DNA of 64,000 bases from Poecilobothrus nobilitatus (lineage: Eukaryota; Arthropoda; Insecta; Diptera; Dolichopodidae): positions 50,797,445 to 50,861,444 of the forward strand of contig OX352772.1 in the NCBI GenBank assembly GCA_947095535.1. Direction: 5' to 3'. The notes below the pieces were generated by a model. The model was given only the letters and a program-made list of their open reading frames with translations, was not told where the DNA came from and searched no databases. The translations under genes were made by a program, and so were the position numbers. Positions 24,871 to 37,935 of the stretch are shown here, one piece after another. The stretch's first letter is position 1; every line of letters starts with the position of its first letter.

Positions 24871-25815
24871 CGGACAGATTGAAACTAAGAAGCACATTTT
24901 TTCAAAATTTTTTTGGAAATGTGCTAAAAGCATGTAATTCAAACAGCTCTGAACGGTAAAATAAAAAAAAAAACCCGAAATTTTTTTTGACAGACTTTCA
25001 AATTTTTTCTGAAGGTTTCCATACGTTTCATTCAAACGACCACTTTTACTTTATCGCAACCCTCTCTTTCCAACAAACTAATTGAGCAGTTGCCAATTGT
25101 TACTCTTCGTTTTTAAGCCAAAATTTTTTTTGTGTAACAAGTGAATCTCGTAAGATTTGTAAAATTTTTTATGAAGAAGACAAAAATTTTATCTATCTAT
25201 CTATATGATTTATATTCACCAAAAAATTTTTTTAAATGAAATATTTACACACACATATAAAAATGAATTCAATTCCGACATGAAACGTGTGGGAAAAAAC
25301 CGTCATTACGAATCATTATGATTCAAAACGACTCGTCTGGTTAGGATCAATCTGATCTACTAGGCTGTGGTCTGATCTACAAAAAAAAAACGCCTGTCAT
25401 TGTGATATTATAAAAAACAGAACAATCATATTCAAACGTATTAAAGTCGGCTGTGCGAAATCACGAAAGATAATAATTAGAAATATTAGATTCATAGAAA
25501 GATTATAATTAAGCCTTAGACAAACAAAAAAATTCAAATGGAAAATAAAAATGTTATAATAAAACTAAATTAATGTCTGCTATGTTATCAATTTATTTTC
25601 ATTTTGATTATCGACGGTAATATGTATACACGCCGTTAGCCACAAAAAGTGGGTATTTACAGAAGAAATACAAATTTTACAGAAGAAAGAAAATTATTAT
25701 TTTATTTTTTTTTTGTTTTGCTTATGTTTTTTTAATAAAATAATATGAAAATGGCTGTAATACTTAAATTAATATTACAAATAGAAAATATTAGCAAATT
25801 AATGTTTTATAATAT
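24871..25815. other. Unannotated AT-rich intron sequence
   Basis: A short (ATCT)n tract lies near 25190-25205. Nothing else is recognised. Confidence 0.5.
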
Positions 25816-27369
25816 TTATACCCGTACGATAGGATCGGGTATAATAAAATTACTCCTCCGTTTGTAACACCTCGAAATAAGCGAGCTAGATATACCTTCA
25901 AAGGTATGGATCGGATCAGAAAAAAATTCTAAGACTTTTGAGCCATGTCCGTCCGTCCGTCCGTCCGTCCGTCCGTCCGTCAGCACGCTAACTCAAAAAC
26001 TAAGAAAGCTAGAATCTTGAAATTTACACAAAATTTTTTGGAAGTAATTTGTAGGTTTCCTATTTTTTTTTGGTTGAGTTTGGACCAAGCCTTAGGGTAG
26101 CTCTCGAACACCTAACTTTTAGATCCCCACATTTTTTTTGCAATAGAGCTATGAAATTTTAGGCGCTGATAGATCTCACAAAAATATTAATTTTATTTTT
26201 AATAACTTTTTTTTGTAGCCCCACCCGTTACGGAGCTACAGCTCCCCAAAGGTTCAAAAAAGCTCTATATTTAAATTGTTATAGCACAAGTTGTGTAAGG
26301 TATATCTTCATTTTGAAAACGCCAAACGATTACTACTTTTATTAGCTTTAAAACTATATATACAATATATATATATTTGTGGCATACGGTGTCTTAATTT
26401 ACCGTTATGCGAAACTAAAATTTTGCAAAATCCTTTAACCCTTCTATCTTCTAAACGGTTTAAGTTGGAAACTTGAAATTTTGACATAAGTTAGATCTTT
26501 GAAAATAAGTATGAGTTATTTCAGAAATTTTTTTTGTATGACCCCCCGTTTAGGAGCTGTAAGGTAACTTGAACACCTGTTAGAATTTTTTTGAAGTAAT
26601 ACACAAAAATTAAAGCTTGAACATTATACTCTTATTTCTGTTAACAACTTTTTTTAATAATATAGGGTTACTTTATAATTGACGAAAGTGTTACTTGATT
26701 TTTTCAAATTTTCTAACAAACTTCTTCAACAAATTTTTTGCATTTCGTTTCACTCGATAATTTGAAATTGTTGAGGATATAATGCGTAGTACATAAAAAT
26801 GTAAATAAATATACAACATAACGGTTGCTTGAAGAATTTTTATTTATATGATATTGATATACATACATACTTATATAATATCATGTTTATTTACATATCG
26901 TATATGTCACTAGTGAATGAATGATAAGAATATATATGTATATTATATAGCGCCGTATTTACATACATATATGTATTTTATTGTACTTATAAGAAATTAT
27001 TCTGTCAATGGAATATTTAAATATAATATAATATAATATTTAAAATTATATTTACTATTTTGTACTAAGTAAATTTAATATACATTTACCGCTTAGTATT
27101 AAATGGTACAATAGAATATTTGAAAAAGTTTTGGATTGATAATCGTTATGTGAAAGGTTAGAATCTGCTTTTGAAGAATGTACATATAAACATATAGTTT
27201 GAATATATGTACAACCCATAGTTCTAGAAATTATAAAATTCACCCAAATTATTTTAAAATACTAAAATATTAAAAAAATAATATTGTAAGCAGAGTGACA
27301 GGCTGTGAACATACTAACGGTTCGTACGGGTATCTAAGAGTTGACAAAGGCAACTGTATTCTTCCTCGT
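25816..27369 (+). mobile_element. Complete family B Helentron-like element
   Basis: This is the reference copy of family B, about 1.55 kb. The head is TATACCCGTACGATAGGATC then GGGTATA. A (GTCC)8 tract lies at 25947-25980, followed by CAGCACGCTAACTCAAAAAC. The body includes CCACCCGTTACGGAGCTAC and TTACCGTTATGCGAAACT. The tail carries GGTTCGTACGGGTATCTAAG, the inverted partner of the head, and ends CTTCCTCGTC. Only one internal module is present. No protein-coding capacity is seen. Confidence 0.88.
25947..25980 (+). repeat. (GTCC)n microsatellite inside family B
   Basis: There are 8.5 perfect GTCC units at the fixed position after the head block. Equivalent tracts occur in the other A, B and G elements with varying lengths, as described for mini-me and DINE-1 type elements of flies. 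Confidence 0.9.
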
Positions 27370-28666
27370 CTCATAATAGTTTTAAACTGTAAATAAAATC
27401 AAATAAAAATTTACAGCATGCGGATTAGGTTTTGTTTATATATTGCCATAGTTATGTCACTTATTAAGCATAGTTATAATGGTTATACAACAAAAATTAT
27501 GCAATATTTTTAGCACAATATTTAAAAATTTCTAACCGAATTTGCTAACGTACTTGATGCTATAGTTGCAATATTATTTAAACGCTTTTTATAAACTGGT
27601 TTATATGACAGTTTTAAGCTAAATTAAATTTTTTTTTAATTTTACATCAATTGAGGCTCTTATTTAAAACTACTAAAATAAAATATTTAATACTTTACCA
27701 AGTTTTAAAGTCACGTGTAAAAAATCATGAGAATACGAAATTAGATTAAACAAATAAAACATTGTTTAGAAACATAATAAGAATATTAGACAACTTCATA
27801 AATCACCTTCATTTTTGCATGACGTTCCATAGGAGTGTAAACGTTGTTTTCTTTTATAATTATACCAATATGTCATTTATTTAATTAAAGGATTTAAAAA
27901 AAAAATTTGACCATCTGAAAGTAATTTTAAATTCTTTAATATGAAGCAAAAATGATCGTTTATCACAATAATAATTTCACGTGATGAGCGATCATAGACA
28001 TTATTAGAAACTTTTTATATATTTAATTTACCTTATAACATAATAATAGGTGCATATGTCTAGTACCTACTCGTATTGTGTTGAATTTAAATTACTTTAA
28101 AATCGAAAATTATACCAGAATCCATATTTTAATTAGATTCTGGTATAATTTTAGAATTTCAAATAATTTCAATAATTTTAATTATGTAATACTGTAAAAA
28201 ATCAATGGTAGACATTTTACAGTAAATATTTTTATATCACCATCACATTATACTATTTTTATATTCTAAAAATTTATAAGGAGAAAAAAATAGCAATTTA
28301 AAACTGTTTAATTCAGAAATTAAAACAAATTAAAAGAAATATTTATATAATTTATATAATACATATATGTTTATGTATGTATATTTATCTATCGATAAAG
28401 ACTATAATAAATTCATTATATTTTAAACACGTTGTCAAAACATGATACATATCTTGATATTTCATTGACAGTTTTTATCATAATTATTTTGTTAGATAGC
28501 GTTCTTAAAAAAGTGTTACCATTTGAATAGAATATAATTAATATTCAAAACTGAGTGGAATTATATCAACGTTAATCTGGTTAGATATACATAGGCACAA
28601 TTTATACTTTTTTGTGTTTTCAATCATACATTATTTTAATCATACATGTGTTATAATCATTACATT
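27370..28666. other. AT-rich intron sequence with one perfect hairpin
   Basis: Nothing is recognised except the inverted repeat at 28106-28152, listed next. Confidence 0.5.
28106..28152. repeat. Perfect 17-bp inverted repeat
   Basis: AAAATTATACCAGAATC at 28106-28122 is repeated in inverted form at 28136-28152 with a 13-base loop. No flanking element structure was identified. Confidence 0.75.
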
Positions 28667-29534
28667 ATACCCTACACATAAAGTATAGGGTATATATTAA
28701 CTTTGGTATGGTGTAGTATAAAGAATAGGGTATATATTAACTTTGGTTATAGCCTTCAAATGAAAGTAAGTTAGACATGGACATATATATATATTCTTAA
28801 CCAGTGTCATCTCCTGAGACTACTTAACGATATCCGTCCGTCCGTCAGTCTGTTCGTTCGAACGATAACTCAAAAAACGAATACAATTTTCTTTATGAAA
28901 CATATATATATAGTAGATTACTAATTACGAAAGAAAGGCGGGGATTACAACTGTAAAAACTCGGTACATGGGGACGGATTTTGGAAGCTTTCGAACGAGC
29001 CCAAAAGCAAACTAGCATATCTCTAAAAGCAATAAAGATAGAAGCTTTAAATTAGGTAGACGGATCTTCTGTTATGTTTCCTTTTCTTTAAAATTGAAAA
29101 CGGATATTTGAGATGATTTGGACAATGGGTTCGGATTTTGGAAGTTTCCGAATTAATCAATGAGCAAACGACTATAGCTATCAAATCAATAAAGATAGAA
29201 TCTTTAAAATTGATACAAGGGTGTTCTGTAATGTTTCCTCTATGTCCCTGAAATTTGAGATGAATTGGAGTGGCGGTTCGGGTAAATGACACACGCCTCC
29301 AAAGGTCAAACAAGCATATCTTCGAAATTAATAAAAATAGAAACTTAGAATTTTATGCAAGGGTGTCAAGCATATCCCAAGAAGATGCCTCTTTTACGTT
29401 CCTGAAATTCGAGTTGAATAAGACAGAAAAGGGAAAAAGTTCAAGCAGCTGCCAAAAAACTTATTGTTTTTTAATTTAATTCGAATTATTCAGGTGTAGG
29501 GTATTCGACTTACTGTTACATTTACTTGTTTTTA
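28667..29534 (+). mobile_element. Family G Helentron-like element
   Basis: The sequence is unrelated to A and B but the layout is the same. The head hairpin is TACCCTACACATAAAGTATA then GGGTA. A direct repeat containing AGGGTATATATTAACTTTGG follows (28687 and 28728). Then come a tract ATCCGTCCGTCCGTCAG and GAACGATAACTCAAAAAACG. Three degenerate internal modules of about 140-156 bp follow, marked by GGATTTTGGAAG at 28976 and 29132 and a third near 29272. The tail has GGTGTAGGGTATTCGAC, the inverted partner of the head, and ends TTACTTGTTTTT. Small open frames within it are by-products. Confidence 0.75.
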
Positions 29535-31381
29535 TTTATATTATGTAGAAGCCTGAAATTTGTGATATCTCTATAATTTTGGTGAAAATTACACTGGTAA
29601 AAATAGCATTTAAGATGTTCCATACCCGATAATATTTTACAACCTATCGAGGTACAATTATATCTTCATAATAATTATATTTTATATTAAAATAAGTAGT
29701 TTATTAAAAAAATGTTTTAATTATTATTTTATATTATTTTAAATGTTGTCTATATTTTTTCAAATTTTTTATAGTATATGAAAAATTAAATATTTTTAAA
29801 TTAAATTAATTATAAAAACACATAAATTATTCTCTTTTGAGCACAAGAATTATATTTTATTATTATTCAAAAATTTTCATCATACAATAGTTTTTTACAA
29901 CTGATGAAACAATTTATCGTTAAACTTTGATTTTGCTTCAATGATCTGTAAATATAGTAGTTACTAGCAAGACGAGTGGTTTTTCTAGCTCCTAATATTT
30001 GCTTGCTGTTGGATGTTGATTCTAATTGCATCCAATTGTATGGTTGATTTTAATTGCATCCAATTTTAATAGATGTGCGAGGGAATAGGTTGTTTTTTAT
30101 ATGTTGTGATTTCTACTATACGTTATTGAACAAACAGTAGAATGTGGTTATAAAAGTCAATATTCCAATAAATAATTTAGTTAGCAAGAGTTTTGGACAG
30201 AAGAAAACATAAATAAAGAACTTTAATTTAAAAGTTATACATTGTTAAAGTTAATGAGGATTTATTTTAATATATGTACACTCATCATTGAACAGTTTTG
30301 AATATTTTCTCACCTTGACTGACAATTTATACGAATTCTGAACCCATTAATATCATCCATTTAATTAAAATATTGATTAAATGGACAATTTATTTAAACA
30401 TTTTTTTCTTTTTCCACTACTTAGCATAGGGCGTAAACTAAGTCGCTTATTTTTACAACAGTTACTTATTTTATTTATGTTATATTATGATATTAATTAT
30501 TACAATACAAATTGCTACTAATGAATTTGACCTGAGCGAACTTTTAACATTTTCGATTGGACGGACGGTGACCTAATCACTGTAAGTCAATAGACAGAAT
30601 TTTTAACAGAAGCTAGACTGAGAAATTAATAAATTTGATAATCGGACTACCTTGTGACTCAACTTTAATGAAATATGCTTCTTTTAATCCTTATCGGTCT
30701 TTCACATCGGACGGTTCCTTTCCCCATTCAAAAGGTAATGTGATTTGAAAGGTTTTCCTTAAAGTATCACAAATTAAATAAAAACTTTTTCGTGCACAGG
30801 CTAATATTTCAAAAAAATGTATTATTAAGTTCAGAAAAGTCCAAATATTGTCAACCGAACTTGTCCTTCGTTTAATTAATTTTCTTATATTGCATATATG
30901 AGAAAGTAAAGAACTAAAAAAAAAAAATTTAATTAAAGAACAAAGTTTTACAAAACCATATTTAAAATTCCACTTTCACCAAAACTTCAATCAGAATGAA
31001 ATGTTGGTATTTTACAAATAATTATAATTTAAATTTCTTTCACTGTTATTCTTATATATTATAAAACTCTTTAAAATTTATACATTTTAAATTAAATAAA
31101 AATAGTTTTTTTTTCTCAATTTTTTCGCATTTAAATTTAAGATACGAAAATTTTATGTTTAATCCAAAAAACAAAAAGGAAATTAACCAAATCCACCACA
31201 ATCATTGTAACCACATTATTATACAATAATAATATAGAATTAAATATCTATAATTAATGTATTTTACCTTTAAAATATATTTTCACCATTAATTTATATT
31301 TTTTGTTATCATTTTTTTTATTTGCCACCTCTTTTTTTTTGTTAAATTTTTTTCTTTGATTATTTGTTTTGTATTTTCTTT
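29535..31381. other. Unannotated AT-rich intron sequence
   Basis: It contains a tandem pair of TTGAT(T/C)(C/T)TAATTGCATCC-type units near 30015-30065 and a short palindrome at 30357-30384 (CCATTTAAT and its inverse). No gene or transposon is recognised. Confidence 0.5.
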
Positions 31382-32738
31382 TTATACCCGTACGATACGG
31401 ATCGGGTATATTAAAATTGCTCCTCCGTTTGTAACACCTCGAAATAAGCAAGCTAAATATTCCTTCAAAGGTATGAATCGGATCAGAATCAAATTCTTAG
31501 TAGATTTAGCTTTTTAATGTAAATTTTTGCAAAAGTTCTACAATCTACATAGTTTGAAGTACAGCCATGAAATTTTAAGCGCTGGTAGATATCATAAAAA
31601 TATTAATTTCTATATTTAAATTGTTATGACACAAATTATATAAAAAGTATCTTCAATCCGAAAAAGCTATACGATAACTTCTTTTATTAGCTTTACAATT
31701 ATATATATAATAAATATATAATTGTGCCATAAGGTGTCTCAATTTGCCGTTATGCTATACTCAAATTTTGCTAAATTCTTGACTCCTTTTATCTTTCAAA
31801 CGGTTTAAGTTAGAGACTTGAAATTTTGAGAGGAGTTAGATCTTTCAAAATAAGTATGAGTCATATCAGAAAATATTTTTGTATCGCCCCCCGTTTAGGA
31901 GGGTTAAAACTGAAAATTCTCTATTTTTAAACACCTGTAACTTGAACATCTGTTCAAATTTTTTGAAGTAATATATAAAAATTAAAGCTCCAATATTATA
32001 CTTTTATTTTGGTTAGCCTATTTTCTTAATAATTTAGGGTTACCTTAAAATTGACGATAGTGTGACTTGATTTTTCTCAATTTTTCTAACAAGTTTTGTT
32101 AACGATTTTTTTGAATTATTTTTTTACTCGATAATTTAAAATTGTTGAGGATACGAATCAGCGTAGTACAAAAAAACTTGAATAAATAAAAAATTAACGG
32201 TTTCTTGAAGAATTTATATTTATATTCTATATTTTATACGTATATACGGGCCCTGTAGCTGGTGTATACATATTTTGTTGTATTTATAAGAAATTATTCT
32301 ATGAATGAAATATTTTTAAAGAAATAATGCAATGTATATGGCGACATACATATAAAAATATGAATACATATGCATATTAATTTGTATATTTGGTATTTTG
32401 TAGTAAGTTTAGTGTAAAAAAAAATAATATTCATACATTTGCCGCTTAGTATCATTATTATTACATACATTTGCCGCTAAGTTTTGGATTGATAATCGTT
32501 AAGTTTAAGGTTGGAATCTGCTTTTGAAGAAATTATAAACATATAGTTTGAATATACATATGTATGTATGTATGTACAAACGATTGTTCTAGAAATTATA
32601 AAATTCATCCAAATTATTTTAAAATACCGAAAAATTAAAAATATAATATTATAAGCAGATTGACAGACTATGAGCATACTAACGGGTTCGTACGGGTATC
32701 TAAGAGTTTACAAAGACAACTGTATTCTTCCTCGTTTT
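31382..32738 (+). mobile_element. Family B Helentron-like element lacking the GTCC tract
   Basis: The head TATACCCGTACGATACGGAT then CGGGTATA and the tail GGGTTCGTACGGGTATC...CTTCCTCGTTTT are both intact. The region with the GTCC tract and the following 100 bases is deleted: TTAGTAGATTTAGC joins TTTTTAATGTAAATTTTTGC. The body diverges more from the other copies than they do from each other. Confidence 0.83.
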
Positions 32739-33560
32739 ATTTGAAATATTTAAAAAATTATTTTAAAAAATGATTTCCTTGAAAATTATGATATTGTCGT
32801 TTTATTATATTGACTTTAGATTTATTGAAGCGAAAAGATGACAGAAAATATATTCATCATATTCTTTAAGTCAAAAAAGGTGGATATTGAAAAATGAAGT
32901 CACGAATACAGATGAGATACTGATACTGTTGTTCTATTTCCCCCTTTTCTTTTTTTTTTTGAAACTTAAAATTAATAAAAAGAAGAATGAAATTATTGTC
33001 AAAAAATTGTTCATTTTTTTTTTTATTGATAAAATTTCTTATTAATAAAGACTTGTAATGGAGAAAATTTTAAATGTATTTAATAATAGAAAATTTAAGA
33101 AATTTTGTAAAAGTTTTTGATAATTTTCAGAAATTTTAAAGATTTTCGTTGACAAAAATTAAAAATAACTCTTTTTGATTTATTTAATAAATTTACGTCT
33201 GTAATTTCATCACTCTGAACTCAGTAAAGTTCAGTTTTAAATCAATTTGTTCAAACTGTGACTTATTTAGGATGAGTCTTTAAGATCAATTTTTGGAAAA
33301 ATATTCAACATTAAAAAAAGTTAGTTGTCTCCACCACAGAACCGACCGCTATTATCCGCTATTACCCGAAATTTCATAGATTTTTTACATAATAATTTAT
33401 ATCAAAGCAAAATAACTTTTAATAATTTAATAACATTTTTTTTATTCAATAAAAATTAATAGGCAATGAATTAATCGTAAATGTGCACATTCATACACAC
33501 ATCCATACATAATATAATATACATACATACATGCCTTTTTCTCATTCAAAAATATTAGAA
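32739..33560. other. Unannotated AT-rich intron sequence
   Basis: Nothing is recognised except a CATACATACATAC tract near 33520. Confidence 0.5.
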
Positions 33561-34314
33561 GTAAAAAATAATAAAAACTGTAAAAAATACAATACAAAAC
33601 AAGCATAGCATTAATATTGAATCTGTTAACAAAAATTTTACAGTTTGAATTTTGCGTCATCAACAAGAGAATGCATATATGCATAGGTTACATTATACAT
33701 AATAGGTATATGTATAAATTTTTCGAGATATAAAAAAGATAAAAAACAAAAATAGTTCATATTAATATAATGCATATGGTGTGGTATAAATGTAGATATT
33801 TTAAATTTGGACGAAAAAAATTAAATAAAACTTAAAGTTAGTCGGATCTCGGATTAAAAAATGTTCCAATGCAAAGTTGTTGTTACTCTTTACTTGTGTT
33901 ACAATTTTTTCATAATCATTTTGCTCATAATATTTTCCTGTTACGAAATATTCGTAAAAAACCTAAAAATTGCACTAGTAAACTACCACTGGCGGTTGTC
34001 CGATTTGCTTCAAAAGCTTATCTATCTGAGATATTTACGTCTTAAACCTTAAATAAAAAATTCCGCAAAGTCATTTAGGCTGTACACATGCCTACAAATA
34101 TATCCACCCATAGACAGACAGTCACACACACACACAGACATCACTCTAAAAAAATTTTACAGCTTTCTAAGCACCGAAGTAAGTAATAATATGTACATAC
34201 ATATTTTCAAAAATCTTTGGTACAAATTTGTTGGTGTGGCTACCGCTAATGTATAAGGTACATTACGTATTGTTTTATAAAGTAATGTACTGTTTTTACG
34301 GTCGGTAAAAACAT
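33561..34314 (+). repeat. Unclassified repeat family F, copy 1
   Basis: This matches the copy at 37246 from AATAATAAAAACTGTAAA through TTAAAGTTAGTCGGATC, TTACGAAATATTCGTAAAAA and GAGATATTTACG, past an (AC)n tract near 34122, to a 3' end with the near-palindrome TTTTTACGGTCGGTAAAAA. It is about 750 bp with no conserved coding frame and no terminal repeats I can identify. It may be a non-autonomous transposon. The class is unknown. Confidence 0.7.
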
Positions 34315-35660
34315 TTTTCCATTAAAAACTTGTTAATTTGTTGAATAAGTTAAAATCAACGAAAGATAAATGCGATAAATGAAATTTGTAAATATTATAG
34401 TTTTGCATAAACTTTGATCTTGCTGTGATCTTATTCTACTGTTATAAGTCAGTTGAAGCTCAAAGTTAAGGCTCTAATTTTTTTTTTAATAGATTTTATT
34501 ATTAATGTGATCACATATTATTATTAAGTCAGATTTTAATTTAATAACGAACTTTATCATTTGAAAATAAATTTTAATTGAATTTTTTTATTCGAAATTC
34601 GGTGTTGACGACAATTTTTATTTCCCACACCTCAGCATTGTAGTAACTAAACCTTGTTTTTTTTTGGAACTTGTTACTGTTTGAACTTGTTGTTACAATG
34701 TTTATTTTATTTAAATTTCAATTTTTTATTTAATATATTAAAACTATGGGCCCTGTAGCTGGTGTGTACGTATATTTTACTGTGACATCTAAATTACAAA
34801 AAGTTCGTATGGGATAAAAAATTTTTTGATTCTAAAAGAAAACAAAAATGCTTTATGGATTATCTATCGATATCGAAAAAATAGCAAAATATTTAAAAAT
34901 TAAAATTCATTAAAATTTAATTTTGGTTGGAAACTGCTGTACTCAAATCTATTATAAATTGCATAAATTGCAATTAAAAAATAATCAACAAACATCTAGT
35001 GTCGTTTAAGTAGAATACATTGATTTATATGGAACTTGACCAAACAAAAAAGCGACGCTAGAGTAGAGCAATTTTATACTTTTACTTGCGTTGACAATAA
35101 ATTTTTTTGTTTTTATTTTGTATTGGTCATAAAGCAACGCTAGTATTTGGTCTTAGTAGAACGCAACGCTAGAAGCGGCTTTAGAAGCAACGCTAAAACT
35201 GACGCGAGCATTCGGTCATTACCTTAAGAATTTTTAAATAGCATAGAACACTTAATAGAAATATTTTCTAATAATAATAATATACAAGCACTCATCCATA
35301 CATAAATACAAACAACTTAATAGAGAAAAATAAAACTTCCTTACCGATATCAATATAATTCATCGATGATTAGCATTTTTCGCGAAATATCATTAACTTT
35401 AAAGTGTTATGTTGTATGTGTTTTATTATAGAAAAATAAAATATACCTAGGTATAATGTATAGTCTTTGGTTGTAGTCATCTATATTACTAATAGATGGG
35501 AAGTTAGGTAATATATCTATGGTTGTAGCAAATCGAAATAAAATAAAATATATATGTATAAAGCTAAATGTATTTGTATATGCTATATATATATGTAATA
35601 TGTAAAATATAATATATATAATATAATATGTAATATGTAAAATATTTTAAAATTGATCAT
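34315..35660. other. AT-rich intron sequence with a local ACGCTA cluster
   Basis: GC(A/G)ACGCTA occurs at 35052, 35133, 35163 and 35187. An 18-base GGGCCCTGTAGCTGGTGT at 34748-34765 also occurs at 32248 inside family B. Nothing else is recognised. Confidence 0.5.
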
Positions 35661-37245
35661 AAAACTAGAAAGAATACAGTTACCTTTGTCAACTCTTAGA
35701 TACCCGTACGAACCGTAATAGTTAGTATGTTCACAGCCTGTCACTCTGCTTACTATATTATTTCTTTAATATTTTAGAATTTTAAAATAATTTGGGTGAA
35801 TTTTATAATTTCTAGAACTATGGGTTGTACATATATATATTCAAACTATATGTTTATACATTCTTCAAAAGCAGATTCTAACCTTTCACATAACGATTAT
35901 CAATCCAAAACTTGTTCAAATATTCTATAGTATCATTTAATACTAAGCGGTAAATGTATATTAAATTACAAAATAGTAAATATAATTTTAAATATTATAT
36001 TATATTAATATAATATATATAATAATAATATATTATATTAACACATAGTATATTTATATTGTTATAAGTATATCGCCATACATTGCAATATTTCTTTAAA
36101 AATATTTCCATTCATAGAATAATTTCTTATAAGTGCAATAAAATGCATATATGTATGTAAATGCGGCGCTATATAATATATATCTATACTCTTATCATTC
36201 ATTCATCAGTGACATATACGATATGTAAATAAACATGATATTGTATAAGTATATAATACAATATCATCTAAATAAAAATTCTTCAAGCAACCGTTATGTT
36301 GTTTATTTATTTACATTTTTTTGTACTACGCATTATATGCTTAACAATGTCAAATTATCGAGTAAAACAAAATGCAAAAAATTCGTTAAAGAAATTTGTT
36401 AGAAAATTTGAAAAAATCAAGTAACACTTTCGTCAATTATAAAGTAACCCTATATTATTAAAAAAAGTTGTTAACAGAAATAAGAGTATAATGTTGAAGC
36501 TTCAATTTTTATGTACTACTTCAAAAAAATTTTAACAGGTGTTCAAGTTACAGATGTTTAAAAATAGGAAATTTTAAGTTTTTGATCCCTTACAGTTCCT
36601 AAACGAGGGGTGTTACAAAAAAATTTCTGAAATGACTCATACTTATTTTCAAAGATCTAACTTCTGTCAAAATTTCATGTTTCCAAATTAAACCGTTTAG
36701 AAGATAGCAGGGTTAAAGGATTTTGCAATAATTCAGTTTCGCATAACGGTAAATTAAGACACCGTATAGCTATTGTTTGGAATTTTCATATTGAACATAT
36801 ACTTTATAGAGCTTGTGTTATAACAATTTAAATATACAGATTTTTCGAACTTTGAGGGGCTTTAGCTCCTTAACGGATAAAGAAAAATTAATATTATCAT
36901 AAAGTTAATATTTTTATGATATCTATCAGCAGTTAAAATTTCATGGCTCTATTTCAAAAAAATTGTGGAGATCTAAAAGTTAGTTGCTCGGGAGCTACTC
37001 GAAGTTTTGGTCGGAAACAAAACAAATGGGGAACCAACAAATTGCTCCCAGAATATTTTGTGTAAATTTTAAGATTCTAGCTTTCTTAGTTTTTAAGTTA
37101 GCGTGCTGACAGGCATGGCTTAATCGACTCAGAATTTGATTTTGATCCGATCTATATCTTTGAAAGTATATCTAGCTCGCTTATTTCGAGGTGTTACAAA
37201 CGGAGAAGTAATTTTATTATACCCGATACTTATCGTACGGGTATA
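35661..37245 (-). mobile_element. Complete family B Helentron-like element
   Basis: The tail AGAATACAGTTACCTTTGTC and inverted motif GATACCCGTACGAACC are at the left. The body follows in reverse order (TCCTAAACGAGGGGTGTTAC, AAGCTAGAATC-type block). The right end is a head with ATACTTATCGTACGGGTATA. The GTCC tract is reduced to a single GACAGGCATGG. About 1.58 kb. It directly abuts or interrupts the family F copy at 37246. Confidence 0.85.
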
Positions 37246-37935
37246 AAAATAATAAAAACTGTAAACAAATACTAAACAAACATAAGATTAATATTGAATC
37301 CGCTAGCAAAAATTTTACCGTTTTAATTTTATGTCATCAACAAAAGAATAATATGCATAGATATAAAGTACATATGTATACATATAAATTTAAAAAAAAA
37401 AAAAAAAACAAAAAATTCTTCATATAAATTCATATGGAGTATTATGTATGAAATTTGGACTTAGAAAAAAAATTAAATAAAAGTTAAAGTTAGTCGGATC
37501 AAAAAATGTTCTATGCAAATGCAAAGTTGTTGCTCTTTACTTGTGTAACAACTTTTTCTTAATAATTTTTCTCATAAAATTTTTCTGTTACGAAATATTC
37601 GTAAAAAGCTTAAAAAGTACACTAGTTATAAACTACCACTTGCCGTTGTCCCAATTTTTCCAAAAGCTTATCAATCCGAGATATTTAAGTAAAAACCTTA
37701 AATATGAAATTGCAAAAAATTCCGCTCAGTCGTTTAAGCTGTACACGTGCCCCCAGACATACCCACACACACACACACATAGACGGACATCATGCTAAAA
37801 AAATGTTTACAGTAGTGCATTAGTAGTACAGTAGTCCACACCGGATTAGTGCATTTTTGCCAAAATCTCGGGTACACATTTTTAGTATGAAAACAATACC
37901 TACTTTATACATAATTGTATGCGGTCGGCAAAAAT
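37246..37935 (+). repeat. Unclassified repeat family F, copy 2
   Basis: Same block order as copy 1: AATAATAAAAACTGTAAAC, TTAAAGTTAGTCGGATC, TTACGAAATATTCGTAAAAA, an (AC)n tract near 37760-37780, TATGAAAACAATACCTACTT, and GGTCGGCAAAAA at the end. Its left border coincides with the head of the family B element, so B may have landed at the F border or removed the true end. Confidence 0.7.

Noticed and set aside
25947..25980. CRISPR-like or regulatory tetranucleotide array
   Set aside because: It is a GTCC microsatellite at a fixed position in Helentron-like elements. The genome is eukaryotic and no spacers exist.
33442..33684. Minus-strand hydrophobic open frame near family F
   Set aside because: Composition-driven frame across CATA-rich and AT-rich sequence. 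The homologous region at 37.3 kb does not keep the frame.
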